Below, one piece after another: positions 42,620-51,795 of a stretch of DNA of 64,000 bases. Position numbers and translations under genes: made by a program. Source of the DNA: Dryocola clanedunensis_A (GTDB lineage: Bacteria > Pseudomonadota > Gammaproteobacteria > Enterobacterales > Enterobacteriaceae); NCBI GenBank assembly GCA_038405435.1, contig JBBYHZ010000001.1; one strand, written 5' to 3'. Within the stretch, counting starts at the first letter, position 1, and each line of letters begins with the position of its first letter. The notes under the pieces were generated by a model. It saw only the letters and a list, made by a program, of their open reading frames with translations. It had not been told where the DNA came from and searched no databases.

Positions 42620-43950
42620 ACAGTATTTTAGTGATACTTCTCTTAATCTCCGTCAGCGCATTTTTTTCGATATCCGAAATCTCGCTGGCCGCCTCCCGTA
42701 AAATTAAGCTCAAGCTGCTGGCTGATGAGGGCAACGTTAACGCACAGCGCGTGCTGAAGATGCAGGAAATGCCCGGCATGTTCTTTACCGTGGTGCAGAT
42801 TGGCCTCAACGCGGTGGCAATTCTCGGCGGTATCGTCGGTGACGCGGCGTTCTCCCCGGCCTTTAAGTCGCTGCTGGAACGCTTCTTCTCACCGGAGATG
42901 TCGGATCAGCTCAGCTTTATTATCTCCTTTACCCTTGTTACCAGCCTGTTCATCCTTTTTGCAGACCTCACCCCGAAACGCATCGGTATGATTTCGCCTG
43001 AAGCTGTAGCACTGCGAATCATCAACCCGATGCGCTTCTGTCTGTTTATCTTCCGTCCGCTGGTCTGGTTCTTCAACGGTCTCGCCAACGTAATCTTCCG
43101 CATCTTCAAGCTGCCGATGGTGCGCAACGACGACATCACCTCCGACGACGTTTACGCGGTGTTTGAAGCCGGTGCGCTGGCGGGCGTGCTGCGCAAGCAG
43201 GAGCACGAGCTGATTGAAAACGTGTTCGAACTGGAATCCCGTACCGTGCCGTCGTCAATGACCTCGCGCGAAAACATCATCTGGTTCGATCTGCACGAAG
43301 ACGAGCAGAGCCTGAAGAACAAAATCGCCGAGCATCCGCACTCCAAGTTCCTGGTGTGCAACGGGGATATCGACCATATCGTCGGCTATGTGGACTCTAA
43401 AGAGCTGCTGAACCGCGTGCTGGGCAACCAGAGCATGGCGCTCAACAGCGGCGTGCACCTGCGCAACACGCTGATTGTGCCGGACACCCTGACGCTCTCC
43501 GAAGCGCTGGAAAGCTTCAAGACCGCCGGGGAAGACTTCGCGGTGATCATGAACGAATACGCGCTGGTCGTCGGTATCATCACCCTGAACGACGTGATGA
43601 CCACGCTGATGGGCGACCTGGTCGGCCAGGGCATGGAAGAGCAGATCGTTGCCCGCGACGAGAACTCGTGGCTGGTTGAGGGCGGTACACCGATCGACGA
43701 CGTGATGCGCGTGCTGGATATCGACGAGTTCCCGCAGAACGGGAACTACGAAACCATCGGCGGCTTCATGATGTTTATGCTGCGTAAAATTCCGAAGCGC
43801 ACCGACTCGGTGAAGTTCTCCGGCTACAAGTTCGAGGTGGTGGATATCGATAACTACCGCATCGACCAGCTGCTGGTGACCCGCATCGACAATAAGCCGT
43901 CGGGGCTGTCGCCTAAGCTGCCGGATGCCGAAGAGCAGAATGCAGGTTAA
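42613..43950 (+). CDS. ytfL: YtfL/PaeA, CorC-family membrane protein linked to polyamine export
   Basis: 445 residues from ATG at 42613 (MLNSILVILLLISVSAFFSI), matching E. coli. A DUF21/CNNM transmembrane domain (residues about 1-200), two CBS domains (about 215-340, with GYVDSKELLNRVLGNQSMAL) and a CorC/HlyC domain at the C-terminus. E. coli and Salmonella YtfL was described as PaeA, protecting against cadaverine and putrescine. An upstream in-frame ATG at 42547 would add 22 residues. A good terminator follows. Confidence 0.94.
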   Translation: MLNSILVILLLISVSAFFSISEISLAASRKIKLKLLADEGNVNAQRVLKMQEMPGMFFTVVQIGLNAVAILGGIVGDAAFSPAFKSLLERFFSPEMSDQLSFIISFTLVTSLFILFADLTPKRIGMISPEAVALRIINPMRFCLFIFRPLVWFFNGLANVIFRIFKLPMVRNDDITSDDVYAVFEAGALAGVLRKQEHELIENVFELESRTVPSSMTSRENIIWFDLHEDEQSLKNKIAEHPHSKFLVCNGDIDHIVGYVDSKELLNRVLGNQSMALNSGVHLRNTLIVPDTLTLSEALESFKTAGEDFAVIMNEYALVVGIITLNDVMTTLMGDLVGQGMEEQIVARDENSWLVEGGTPIDDVMRVLDIDEFPQNGNYETIGGFMMFMLRKIPKRTDSVKFSGYKFEVVDIDNYRIDQLLVTRIDNKPSGLSPKLPDAEEQNAG

Positions 43951-43958
43951 ATGAGAAT

Positions 43959-43988
43959 ATGCCGCCCAACCGGGCGGCATTTTTTTTA
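43959..43988 (+). terminator. Terminator after ytfL
   Basis: ATGCCGCCC-AACC-GGGCGGCAT followed by eight T. It slightly overlaps the 3' end of the convergent carbamate kinase gene. Confidence 0.9.
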
Positions 43989-44891
43989 CAGATGTACCCG
44001 AGTTCCCTTCTGTCCCGCCAGAATAGCCGGGGCGTCTTTCAATGCGCCAATCCACGCCACGTTCCCCGTCCGTTCCACAAACTCGATGACGGCCTCCGCT
44101 TTCGGCCCCATCGCCCCGTCCGGTGCGGCAAATGGTTTTAGCTGCGCCGTCGTTACGTCTTCCAGCGCTCTCGCCTGCGGCGTTCCCCAGTCCTGGTAAA
44201 CCGCATCCGCGTCGGTGAGGATCATCAGGTGTTCAGCTTCCAGCTCCACAGCCAGCCGCGACGCGGTGAGATCTTTATCGATTACCGCCTCCACGCCGCA
44301 GTACCCTTGCGTAACCTGCACGACCGGCATGCCGCCGCCGCCCGCGCAGACCACCACGTGATCCAGCGCCAGCAGCCCTTTGATGCCCTCAACGTCCAGC
44401 ACTCGCTGAGGGCGCGGGGAGGCCACCACGCGGCGGATGTACTGACCATCCTGCTTCATCTGCCAGCCATACTGCTCGCGCAGCTCCGCCTGCTGCTCCG
44501 GTGAGTAAACGGGGCCGATGTATTTCCCCGGCGTCTGGAAAGCAGGATCGTCACCGTGCACCTCCACCCGCGTCAGCAGCGTGCTGACCGGCGGCATCCC
44601 TGCCGCTTGTCCCAGCTTCTGGGTAATCATGTAGCCCAGCATCCCCTGGGTTTCCGCCACCAGAATATCCAGCGGATAAGCCGGTGCCGCCGGGTAGGCC
44701 AGGCTTTGCAGGGCGAGCAGCCCAACCTGTGGACCATTGCCGTGGACTATCACCACGCGGTAATCGCGGCTCAGCGTCGCCACCACCTCCGCCACCAGCG
44801 CAATATTTTTATATTGATTCTCCGCGGACAAAACTTCCCCACGCTGCAATAACGCATTTCCCCCCAGGGCAATAACCAGCGTCTTCTTCAT
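43986..44891 (-). CDS. Carbamate kinase
   Basis: 301 residues, amino acid kinase fold. Start MKKTLVIALGGNALLQRGEV, substrate loop VHGNGPQVGLLALQ, and VVCAGGGGMPVVQV with EAVIDKDLTASRLAVELEAE. It makes ATP and carbamate from carbamoyl phosphate and ADP. No arginine deiminase or ornithine transcarbamoylase gene is near; the divergent FdrA-YlbE-YlbF operon points to the ureide/oxamate role of E. coli YbcF, so it is most likely the YbcF-type enzyme and not ArcC. Confidence 0.93.
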   Translation of the reverse strand: MKKTLVIALGGNALLQRGEVLSAENQYKNIALVAEVVATLSRDYRVVIVHGNGPQVGLLALQSLAYPAAPAYPLDILVAETQGMLGYMITQKLGQAAGMPPVSTLLTRVEVHGDDPAFQTPGKYIGPVYSPEQQAELREQYGWQMKQDGQYIRRVVASPRPQRVLDVEGIKGLLALDHVVVCAGGGGMPVVQVTQGYCGVEAVIDKDLTASRLAVELEAEHLMILTDADAVYQDWGTPQARALEDVTTAQLKPFAAPDGAMGPKAEAVIEFVERTGNVAWIGALKDAPAILAGQKGTRVHL

Positions 44892-45222
44892 TTATTTCCT
44901 CATCAGGCTGTTAGTTATGAGCAACAAAATAAATAACTGCTGAAGTTAAAATGTGATCTGCACGGCATGAAAGTGATTGCCAAATTTATTTTCACAATTC
45001 AGCAAGCCATGCGGATAATTATAAAAAAATCTCCCCACCGCGCCATTATTTAAACTTTTTTAATAATAAATCGACGCCTGACGCGCCACTCAAAAGGAAA
45101 TCATCACAATCGGGCAAGTGTGATATTGCTCAAAAGATTCTCAGGCCCGCCCCGCTATGGTAGCACCATCAGCTCTTACTTTATGTTGAAAATCGGGTAT
45201 TTAAGTTACTAAGGAAATTAAC
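44892..45222. other. Divergent control region, carbamate kinase / MFS operon
   Basis: A 331-bp AT-rich gap between divergent starts. It holds a CRP-like site at 45119, a perfect dyad ATGGT-AGC-ACCAT at 45157-45169, and AT-rich stretches (AAACTTTTTTAATAATAAAT near 45052). The LysR protein at the end of the plus-strand operon is the natural candidate to bind here. No RNA gene seen. Confidence 0.5.
45119..45134. promoter_or_regulatory. CRP-like site upstream of MFS/fdrA operon
   Basis: TGTGATATTGCTCAAA has the full left half TGTGA and, after 6 nt, TCAAA in place of TCACA. It is 89-104 bp before the MFS start. Confidence 0.4.
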
Positions 45223-46446
45223 ATGTCTGATTCAATTAACAACGCTGCGGCAACGCAAAAAAGAGGCATTCCCGCCTGGTGGGTGACCATCTTTCTCTTC
45301 TGGCTCGGCTGGATATTTATGTACGCCGACCGCACAATATTAAACCCGGTAATGGGGGAGTTAGAAAAAGAGTTTTCATTAAGCGGTACCCAGCTCGGCA
45401 TTCTTAATTCCGTATTTTATTTCTCCTATGCTCTGTTACAGGTTCCGGCTGGAATATTAGGCGATAAAATAGGGAAGAAAAAAGTGCTGGTTCCCGGCTT
45501 CTTATTATTTGGCGTCTTTACCGCCGTCACCGGCTGGGCAAAAACCTGGACTACCCTGCTGTTTGCCCGCGTGGTTACCGGCGCTGGCGAAGGGACCTAT
45601 TACGGCCCGCAGTACGGCCTCTCCTCCGAACAGATCCCGAAAAAGTACCGCTCGCTGGGCAGCGCCATCATCAACAGCGGCATGGCCTTTGGTATCGCGC
45701 TGGGCCTGATGAGCTCCAGCTGGCTGGTTTACGACCAGGGCTACAGCTGGCGGATGCCGTTCTACGCCATGGCCGTGCCGTCAATTCTGGTGGGGCTGGG
45801 GATCTGGTTCTTCGTTAAAGAGAAAAAACGTGCGGCGGTGACCGCCGATGGCGCGGTCGTGAAGAAAGGCAAGTTCAGCGACCTGCTGAAAAACCGCAAC
45901 CTGCTGCTCACCTATCTGATGGTGTTCTGCAGCCTGTTTGGCTTCTTCGTGATCCTCACCTGGCTGCCGTACTACCTGCAAAGCGAGCGCGGTATTGCGG
46001 GCAGCGAAACCGGCTTTATCTCTTCACTGGTGGCGTGGATTTCTATTCCCGGCGCGCTGATTTTCTCCTCGGTGTCTGACCGCCTCGGCAAACGTAAGCC
46101 GCTGATTTTAATTCTCGTCCCGGTCGCCATCCTCAGCATGCTGTCGATTATCTGGATGCCGAGCATGACCGGCGTGGTGGTCGCCCTGTGCGTCTACGGC
46201 CTGGTCGGCAAGCTGGCGCTCGACCCGGTGCTGGTGGCGCTGGTCGCCGACAGCGTGGATGAGAACAACTACAGCACCGCGTTTGGCCTGTTCAACTTCA
46301 TCGGCATGAGCTCCTCCATCCTTGCGCCGATCATCGCGGGCGCCGCGCGGGATATGACCGGCAGCCTGGCCTCCAGCTTCTATGTTTCCGCCGTCCTGCT
46401 GGCCATCGGCCTGGTCGGCATGCTGTTTTTGAAAGAGAAGAAATAA
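45223..46446 (+). CDS. MFS transporter, anion:cation symporter type
   Basis: 407 residues with twelve predicted helices. WVTIFLFWLGWIFMYADRTI opens helix 1, and AGILGDKIGKKKVLVPGFLL is the MFS signature loop between helices 2 and 3; a charged central loop (VKEKKRAAVTADGAVVKKGK) splits the halves. It is the first gene of the plus-strand operon with fdrA and ylbEF-like genes, so its likely substrate is a ureide-pathway acid such as oxamate or oxalurate (inference). Confidence 0.9.
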   Translation: MSDSINNAAATQKRGIPAWWVTIFLFWLGWIFMYADRTILNPVMGELEKEFSLSGTQLGILNSVFYFSYALLQVPAGILGDKIGKKKVLVPGFLLFGVFTAVTGWAKTWTTLLFARVVTGAGEGTYYGPQYGLSSEQIPKKYRSLGSAIINSGMAFGIALGLMSSSWLVYDQGYSWRMPFYAMAVPSILVGLGIWFFVKEKKRAAVTADGAVVKKGKFSDLLKNRNLLLTYLMVFCSLFGFFVILTWLPYYLQSERGIAGSETGFISSLVAWISIPGALIFSSVSDRLGKRKPLILILVPVAILSMLSIIWMPSMTGVVVALCVYGLVGKLALDPVLVALVADSVDENNYSTAFGLFNFIGMSSSILAPIIAGAARDMTGSLASSFYVSAVLLAIGLVGMLFLKEKK

Positions 46447-46461
46447 TCAGAGGTAATAACC

Positions 46462-48129
46462 ATGATTTATGCGTTTATCAAAAAGGGCAGCTTTCAGGAT
46501 TCCGTCAGCCTGATGCTCATTTCGCGCAAGCTCAGCGCGTCGCCCGAGGTAGAAGAAGTCTCGGTGATGATGGGCACGCCCGCGAACAAATCCCTGCTCG
46601 AAACCACCGGGTTCTGGCATAAGGATTTTACCGACGCCACGCCGAACGATATCTGTGCCGCCGTGCGGGCTGGCGCAGAAAATCCGGGGATAGTCGATTT
46701 GATCCGCGAACAGCTGGAAGCTGAACTCACCGCCATCACCCAGGCGGCGGGCCAGGGGCAGCATCTGGCGAAAGCGCGCCGCTGGCAGAGCGCCTGCGAC
46801 AAACTGCCGGACGCCAACCTGCTGCTGATCTCCGTGGCCGGGGAGTACGCCGCGGGCGTTGCCGAGCAGGGATTGCTGAGCGGCAAAAACGTGATGATGT
46901 TCTCCGATAACGTACCGCTTGAGCAGGAAGTCGCCCTTAAGCAGCAGGCGCGGGATCGCGGGTTGATCGTTATGGGGCCGGACTGCGGAACCGCAATGGT
47001 CGCCGGGGCGCCGCTGGCGTTTGCTAACGTGCTGCCGAAGGGCAGCATCGGGATTATCGGCGCGTCCGGTACCGGCATTCAGGAACTCGCCTCGCAAATT
47101 GCCCTGCACAACCACGGCGTCAGCCACGCCATTGGTCTTGGCGGACGCGACCTCAGCGCGGAAGTGGGCGGCATCAGCGCGCTGACGGCGCTGGAGTGGC
47201 TGGCCGCCGACGAGCAAAGCAAAGTGCTGGCTTTCGTCTCTAAGCCCCCGGCGGAAGCGGTGCGCCAGAAGGTGATCGCCGCCATGCAGCGCATCCCTAA
47301 GCCCGTTGTCGCCCTCTTCCTCGGCGCGAAGCCAGAGAAATGCAACGAGGGCAACGTCTGGCTGGCCTCAACCCTTGCGCAGGCCGCACAGCTTGCCGTC
47401 ATGCTCGCCTGCGTGGCGGAAGTCACCGAAACCCAGCCTGCGGTAGTCGGTAAAACCATCTCCGGGCTGTACGCCGGGGGAACGCTTGCCGCCGAAGCCG
47501 CGATGCTGCTTGCCGCGCGGCTGGACGTTGAGCCGGACGCCCATCACCACAACGGCATCATGCTGGAGGCAAAGGGCCACCGCATCGTCGACCTGGGCGA
47601 CGACGTTTATACCGTGGGCCGCCCGCACCCGATGATTGACCCCACCACCCGCTCCCTCGAAATCGAGAAGCTCATCCAGCAAAAAGAGGTGGGCGTGCTG
47701 CTGCTGGACGTGGTGCTGGGCTTTGGCGCCTGCGCCGATCCTGCTGGCGCGGTGGTGGAAGCCGTGCAGAAAGTCCGCGAGGCGCGCGGCTCTGGCAATC
47801 CGCTGGTCGTTATCGCCACCTTAACCGGCACGGAAAGCGATCCGCAGTGCCGCACCACGCAGGCCGATACGCTGCTGAACGCCGACATCGTGGTGATGAA
47901 CAATCTTCAGGAAGCCATCCTGCTGGCAGCGCACCTCATCAGCCGCCACCAGCCGCCTGTCACCACGGCGCGTCCCGCCATTCTGGACGGCGTAAAAGTC
48001 ATCAACGCCGGCCTGCGCAGCTTTGCCAGCGATCTGCAAAGCACGGGCACGCCGGTTGTGCACTATCAGTGGGCACCCGTTGCCGGTGGCAACGCACGGC
48101 TCGCCAGTCTGTTAAAACAACTGAATTAA
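46462..48129 (+). CDS. fdrA: FdrA-family protein (oxamate carbamoyltransferase component)
   Basis: 555 residues, the E. coli FdrA length. It resembles succinyl-CoA synthetase: an N-terminal CoA-binding-like domain with GPDCGTAMVAGAPLAFANVL and GSIGIIGASGTGIQELASQI, and a C-terminal ligase domain with VLLLDVVLGFGACADPAGAV. FdrA, YlbE and YlbF together have been proposed as the long-sought oxamate carbamoyltransferase of anaerobic allantoin use. It starts 15 nt after the transporter gene. Confidence 0.9.
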   Translation: MIYAFIKKGSFQDSVSLMLISRKLSASPEVEEVSVMMGTPANKSLLETTGFWHKDFTDATPNDICAAVRAGAENPGIVDLIREQLEAELTAITQAAGQGQHLAKARRWQSACDKLPDANLLLISVAGEYAAGVAEQGLLSGKNVMMFSDNVPLEQEVALKQQARDRGLIVMGPDCGTAMVAGAPLAFANVLPKGSIGIIGASGTGIQELASQIALHNHGVSHAIGLGGRDLSAEVGGISALTALEWLAADEQSKVLAFVSKPPAEAVRQKVIAAMQRIPKPVVALFLGAKPEKCNEGNVWLASTLAQAAQLAVMLACVAEVTETQPAVVGKTISGLYAGGTLAAEAAMLLAARLDVEPDAHHHNGIMLEAKGHRIVDLGDDVYTVGRPHPMIDPTTRSLEIEKLIQQKEVGVLLLDVVLGFGACADPAGAVVEAVQKVREARGSGNPLVVIATLTGTESDPQCRTTQADTLLNADIVVMNNLQEAILLAAHLISRHQPPVTTARPAILDGVKVINAGLRSFASDLQSTGTPVVHYQWAPVAGGNARLASLLKQLN

Positions 48130-48142
48130 GAAGGAAGTGGCA

Positions 48143-49405
48143 ATGTATTCATCAATTTCCGAAGCTAATGCGGCAATCATCGAGCAAATCAAAGCGGCGC
48201 GTCCCTACTGGACCGACGTACGTCTGGCCCATGAGGCCATTCCTGAGCTGGCGCAGGGCAAAAAGCTGCTCCATGCGGGCCCGCCGATCGCCTGGCAGGA
48301 GATGACTGGCCCGATGCGCGGCGCATGCCTGGGGGCCTGCCTGTTTGAAGGCTGGGCGGCTAGCGAAGAAGAGGCAAAGAGCCTGCTGGACAACGGCGGC
48401 GTGACGTTCATTCCGTGCCACCACGTCAGCGCGGTTGGCCCGATGGGGGGCATTACCTCCGCCCATATGCCGGTGCTGGTGGTGAAAAACAGCGTGCACG
48501 GCAACCAGGCCTGCTGCAACCTGAACGAAGGGATCGGTAAGGTGATGCGCTTCGGTGCCTACGGCCCGGACGTGCAGCAGCGCCTGCGCTGGATGCGCGA
48601 CACCCTGGCCCCGGTGCTTCAGGAAGCGCTTGGGCGCATTGATAACGGCATCGACCTGACCGCGTTAATGGCGCAGGCAATCACCATGGGCGACGAGTTC
48701 CACCAGCGTAACATTGCCGCCTCCGCCCTGCTGATGCGCACCCTGTCGCCCTATATCGTGCAGCTGGACCGCCCGAAGGCAGAGCTTGCGGAGGTGATGC
48801 AGTTCCTGAGCGTCACCGACCAGTTCTTCCTGAACCTGGCGATGGCCTACAGCAAAGCGGTAATGGACGCCGCCGCACAGATTAAAGCAGGGTCGATTGT
48901 CACCGCCATGACCCGCAACGGGCGCGATTTCGGCATCCGCGTCAGCGGGCTGGGCGACCGCTGGTTTACCGCGCCGGTCAACACCCCGCAGGGGCTGTTC
49001 TTCACCGGCTTCAGCCAGGCGGACGCCAACCCGGATATCGGCGACAGCGCCATCACCGAAACGCTGGGCATCGGCGGCGCGGCGATGATTGCGGCGCCGG
49101 GCGTGACGCGCTTCGTGGGGGCGGGCGGGATGGACGCCGCGCTGGAAACCAGCGAAGAGATGACCGAAATCTATCTCGACAGCAACCCGATGCTGCAAAT
49201 CCCGTCGTGGAACTTTAAAGGGGCATGTCTGGGCCTTGATATCCGTCGCGTGGTGGAAACGGGGATCACGCCGCTGATTAACACCGGGATTGCCCACCGC
49301 GAAGCGGGCGTGGGGCAGGTCGGGGCCGGGACAGTGCGCGCACCGCTGCCCTGCTTCGAACTGGCACTTGAAGCCCTTGCGCAAGTTCATCATATTACGG
49401 CTTAA
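48143..49405 (+). CDS. YlbE/YahG-like DUF1116 protein
   Basis: 420 residues from ATG at 48143, with AAGGAAG at good distance; the GTG at 48137 lies too close to that site. DUF1116 signature stretches include GPPIAWQEMTGPMRGACLGA, HHVSAVGPMGGITSAHMPVL and LQIPSWNFKGACLGLDIRRV. The 420-residue length matches YlbE better than the longer YahG. It is a partner of FdrA and YlbF in the oxamate carbamoyltransferase set. It is translated 13 nt after fdrA. Confidence 0.9.
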   Translation: MYSSISEANAAIIEQIKAARPYWTDVRLAHEAIPELAQGKKLLHAGPPIAWQEMTGPMRGACLGACLFEGWAASEEEAKSLLDNGGVTFIPCHHVSAVGPMGGITSAHMPVLVVKNSVHGNQACCNLNEGIGKVMRFGAYGPDVQQRLRWMRDTLAPVLQEALGRIDNGIDLTALMAQAITMGDEFHQRNIAASALLMRTLSPYIVQLDRPKAELAEVMQFLSVTDQFFLNLAMAYSKAVMDAAAQIKAGSIVTAMTRNGRDFGIRVSGLGDRWFTAPVNTPQGLFFTGFSQADANPDIGDSAITETLGIGGAAMIAAPGVTRFVGAGGMDAALETSEEMTEIYLDSNPMLQIPSWNFKGACLGLDIRRVVETGITPLINTGIAHREAGVGQVGAGTVRAPLPCFELALEALAQVHHITA

Positions 49406-49451
49406 ACCTACGAGGGGGCGGCGCGGCTGCCCCTCAAATGGAGCGATATGA

Positions 49452-50276
49452 ATGGATCTCTTTCTGGCGCCGGGCGGCAGCGGGCTGCCCTTCCCTGACG
49501 GCAGCGAACTTCGCCTGCACAGCCGCTTTACCCACGCCATTAACGTGACGCACGCCAGCGGCAGGCTTTTTACTTTTCATCGCTATGGCAAAGGCTGTAG
49601 CCCAACGGGCTGGATTTTTTATAATGACGATTTCGATAAAATTAACCGCTTTATTGCCGCTGATAGCACCTTAAACGTCAAAGATCGAGGCTTTACCGGC
49701 CGTGGATACTCGCTGCGAAACCGGCGTCGACTGAATTTTAACGTCCCAGAAGGCGAGATTGCGCCGCCCGACCTGCACAGATTCACTAACCCAACGGGCC
49801 TGCTCGGCCCGCTCAACGAGGCGGTTAACCAGCAGGATCATCCCCTGCTGAAATTACTGACCCACCAGCTGGACCGCTGGCTGGCAGGTTACAGGCCGGA
49901 CTGGCGCGGCCTGATTGGCCTGGGGCCGGGGCTGACGCCGAGCGGCGATGACATGCTGACCGGCGCGCTGGCGGCGCTCTATTCTAACCAACAACTCCTT
50001 GCCCTTAACCGTTACCCTTCAATTCTGCCTGACTTTCAGTCGCTTTTAACACTGACCACATCCGTGAGCTGTAGCTATCTCGACAGCGCTGCCAGAGGGC
50101 AGTTCTCAACGCCGCTGGTAAGACTCATGGGCCGTCTGGCCCATTCTCGCGATAGCGAAACTGCCATCCGTGATCTGCTCGATCACGGCCATACTTCCGG
50201 CGCAGATACCCTTCTCGGGCTGGTTACCGGGCTGCGCTGGCTCAGGAAAGCGTTTCCAGGAGCCAATCATGCTTGA
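49452..50276 (+). CDS. YlbF-like DUF2877 protein
   Basis: 274 residues with GWIFYNDDFDKINRFIAADS and the DUF2877 signature GLIGLGPGLTPSGDDMLTGA. Length is close to E. coli YlbF (271). Third component of the FdrA set. GGAG precedes the ATG. It overlaps the LysR gene by 8 nt. Confidence 0.88.
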   Translation: MDLFLAPGGSGLPFPDGSELRLHSRFTHAINVTHASGRLFTFHRYGKGCSPTGWIFYNDDFDKINRFIAADSTLNVKDRGFTGRGYSLRNRRRLNFNVPEGEIAPPDLHRFTNPTGLLGPLNEAVNQQDHPLLKLLTHQLDRWLAGYRPDWRGLIGLGPGLTPSGDDMLTGALAALYSNQQLLALNRYPSILPDFQSLLTLTTSVSCSYLDSAARGQFSTPLVRLMGRLAHSRDSETAIRDLLDHGHTSGADTLLGLVTGLRWLRKAFPGANHA

Positions 50277-51201
50277 CCATGAAACGATTCGCACTTTTAT
50301 TAAGGTCGCGGAAACCGGCAGCTTTTCACAGGCCGCCGCCGCGCTGCATAAAACCCCGGCCGCGATGAGCTACCGCATCAAGACGCTGGAAGAGCACGTC
50401 GGCACCCAGCTGTTTACCCGCACCACGCGCACGGTGAACCTCACGCTGGCGGGCGAATGCCTGCTGGAACATTGCCGACAGTGGCTAAGCTGGGTCGACG
50501 GCATGCCCGACGAGCTTAAGCAGATTAACGCCGGGGTGGAGCGCCAGGTTAACATCGTGGTCAACAACCTGCTCTACCAGCCCCAGGCCGTGGCGGAGTT
50601 TCTTGCCTGGCTGCACAGCCGCTTCCCGTTTACCCAGTTTCAGATCTCCCGCCAGGTCTATATGGGCGTCTGGGACGCGCTGCTGTATGACGATTTTCAC
50701 ATCGCCATCGGCGTGACCGGCTCGGAGTCCCTTTCGAACAATATTGCGCTTCACCCGCTGGGCGAGATTTCGTGGCTGTTCGTCGTCGCGCCGCACCATC
50801 CGTTAGCCAAAATCAGCGGCGAAACCATCGCGGAAGAGCATCTCCGGCGCTACCCCGCCATTAATATCGACGACACCTCACGGACGCTGACCCGCCGCGT
50901 CGCCTGGCTGCTGCCGGGCCAGAAAGAGATCAAAGTGCCGGATATCAGCACCAAGCTGGAATGCCATCTCAAAGGGCTGGGGATTGGTTTTTTACCCTAT
51001 AACCTCTGCCAGCCGTGGCTGGAAAGCGGTGAGCTGGTGACGAGGAAGGTCGAGCGCGCGCGGCAGCCGTCGCAGCTTTCTCTGGCGTGGAAATCAACGG
51101 GAGTGGGTAAAGCGATAAGGGAAGTTGTGACGCAGTTTCAGCGCAATGAGCCGACGATCAGGGGATTTTTGCACCAGATAGACCGCAGGCCCACTCGATA
51201 A
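50269..51201 (+). CDS. LysR-family regulator of the oxamate/carbamoyl island
   Basis: 310 residues from ATG at 50269 (MLDHETIRTFIKVAETGSFS) with AGGAG upstream. Helix-turn-helix: QAAAALHKTPAAMSYRIKTL. The effector domain reads NIVVNNLLYQPQAVAEFLAW and GIGFLPYNLCQPWLESGELV. It is the last gene of the MFS-fdrA-ylbE-ylbF operon, so it probably controls that operon and the divergent carbamate kinase from the 44.9-45.2 kb region. Effector unknown. Confidence 0.9.
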   Translation: MLDHETIRTFIKVAETGSFSQAAAALHKTPAAMSYRIKTLEEHVGTQLFTRTTRTVNLTLAGECLLEHCRQWLSWVDGMPDELKQINAGVERQVNIVVNNLLYQPQAVAEFLAWLHSRFPFTQFQISRQVYMGVWDALLYDDFHIAIGVTGSESLSNNIALHPLGEISWLFVVAPHHPLAKISGETIAEEHLRRYPAINIDDTSRTLTRRVAWLLPGQKEIKVPDISTKLECHLKGLGIGFLPYNLCQPWLESGELVTRKVERARQPSQLSLAWKSTGVGKAIREVVTQFQRNEPTIRGFLHQIDRRPTR

Positions 51202-51209
51202 AAACACTA

Positions 51210-51239
51210 ACGGCACCCTCGGGTGCCGTTTTGTTTTTA
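51210..51239 (+). terminator. Terminator after LysR gene
   Basis: ACGGCACC-CTC-GGGTGCCGT followed by TTTGTTTTT. Confidence 0.88.
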
Positions 51240-51252
51240 CTACCTGATGGCT

Positions 51253-51459
51253 TTACGCCATCTCCGCCTGCATACGCAGAACCTGGCGGTTTACTTCAGA
51301 CATAACGGATAAGTGCTGCTTATCTTTCACTTTTGGGATGAGGATCTTGCCCTTATCGAACTCAAAAGCGCCAACGTCCTTGATGTACAACCGTCCACGG
51401 AACAGGATTTTCACGTACTTCGCCACCTGAAGCGGGTTGTAACGTTGGAAAATTTTCAT
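51253..51459 (-). CDS. ytfK: YtfK, DUF1107 stress protein
   Basis: 68 residues from ATG at 51459 (MKIFQRYNPLQVAKYVKILF), identical in length and nearly in sequence to E. coli YtfK; the longer open frame upstream is not coding. GGAGAG precedes the ATG. E. coli YtfK stimulates ppGpp accumulation through SpoT in phosphate and fatty acid starvation. A minus-strand TATAGT lies at 51544-51549. No Pho box was identified. Confidence 0.95.
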   Translation of the reverse strand: MKIFQRYNPLQVAKYVKILFRGRLYIKDVGAFEFDKGKILIPKVKDKQHLSVMSEVNRQVLRMQAEMA

Positions 51460-51795
51460 TGTTTTTACTCTCCTGCAGTGTTTACGCCCCTGCGGTTCCA
51501 CATTTGGTCCGACAAAACGAGGCGAAAAATTTGGTGCCTGGAAACTATAGTCCATATACAAACCGACACCTAGTTTGCATAACCTTTTTTACCGTTCGAT
51601 TACAATTTCTCAGAATAATCTATTCGAATGTAAATAAATCCCAGCTTAAGCATTCAAAAAGCAGGGATATGTGCGGCGGCCCGCAAACTGGCACTGTTGT
51701 TGCGAGACAGATAGCCATTCAGCACTTATGCTTAAAACACCGCGACCAAGTGGTCGGATCACCTGCAATTCACCGCCCATAATAAGGAGTCACTC
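51460..51795. other. ytfK-ytfJ divergent intergenic region
   Basis: A 336-bp gap with promoter elements for both genes. Apart from the ytfK -10 (51544) it holds a perfect dyad CGACCA-AG-TGGTCG at 51743-51756, about 40 bp before the ytfJ ATG, of unknown meaning. AT-rich in the middle, no further open frame or RNA gene recognised. Confidence 0.5.

Noticed and set aside
43986..44891. arcC of an arginine deiminase pathway
   Set aside because: No arcA, arcB or arcD nearby; the neighbouring FdrA-YlbE-YlbF genes fit the YbcF-type role better.
51460..51560. Pho box upstream of ytfK
   Set aside because: YtfK responds to phosphate starvation in E. coli, but no CTGTCATA-type repeats could be found here.
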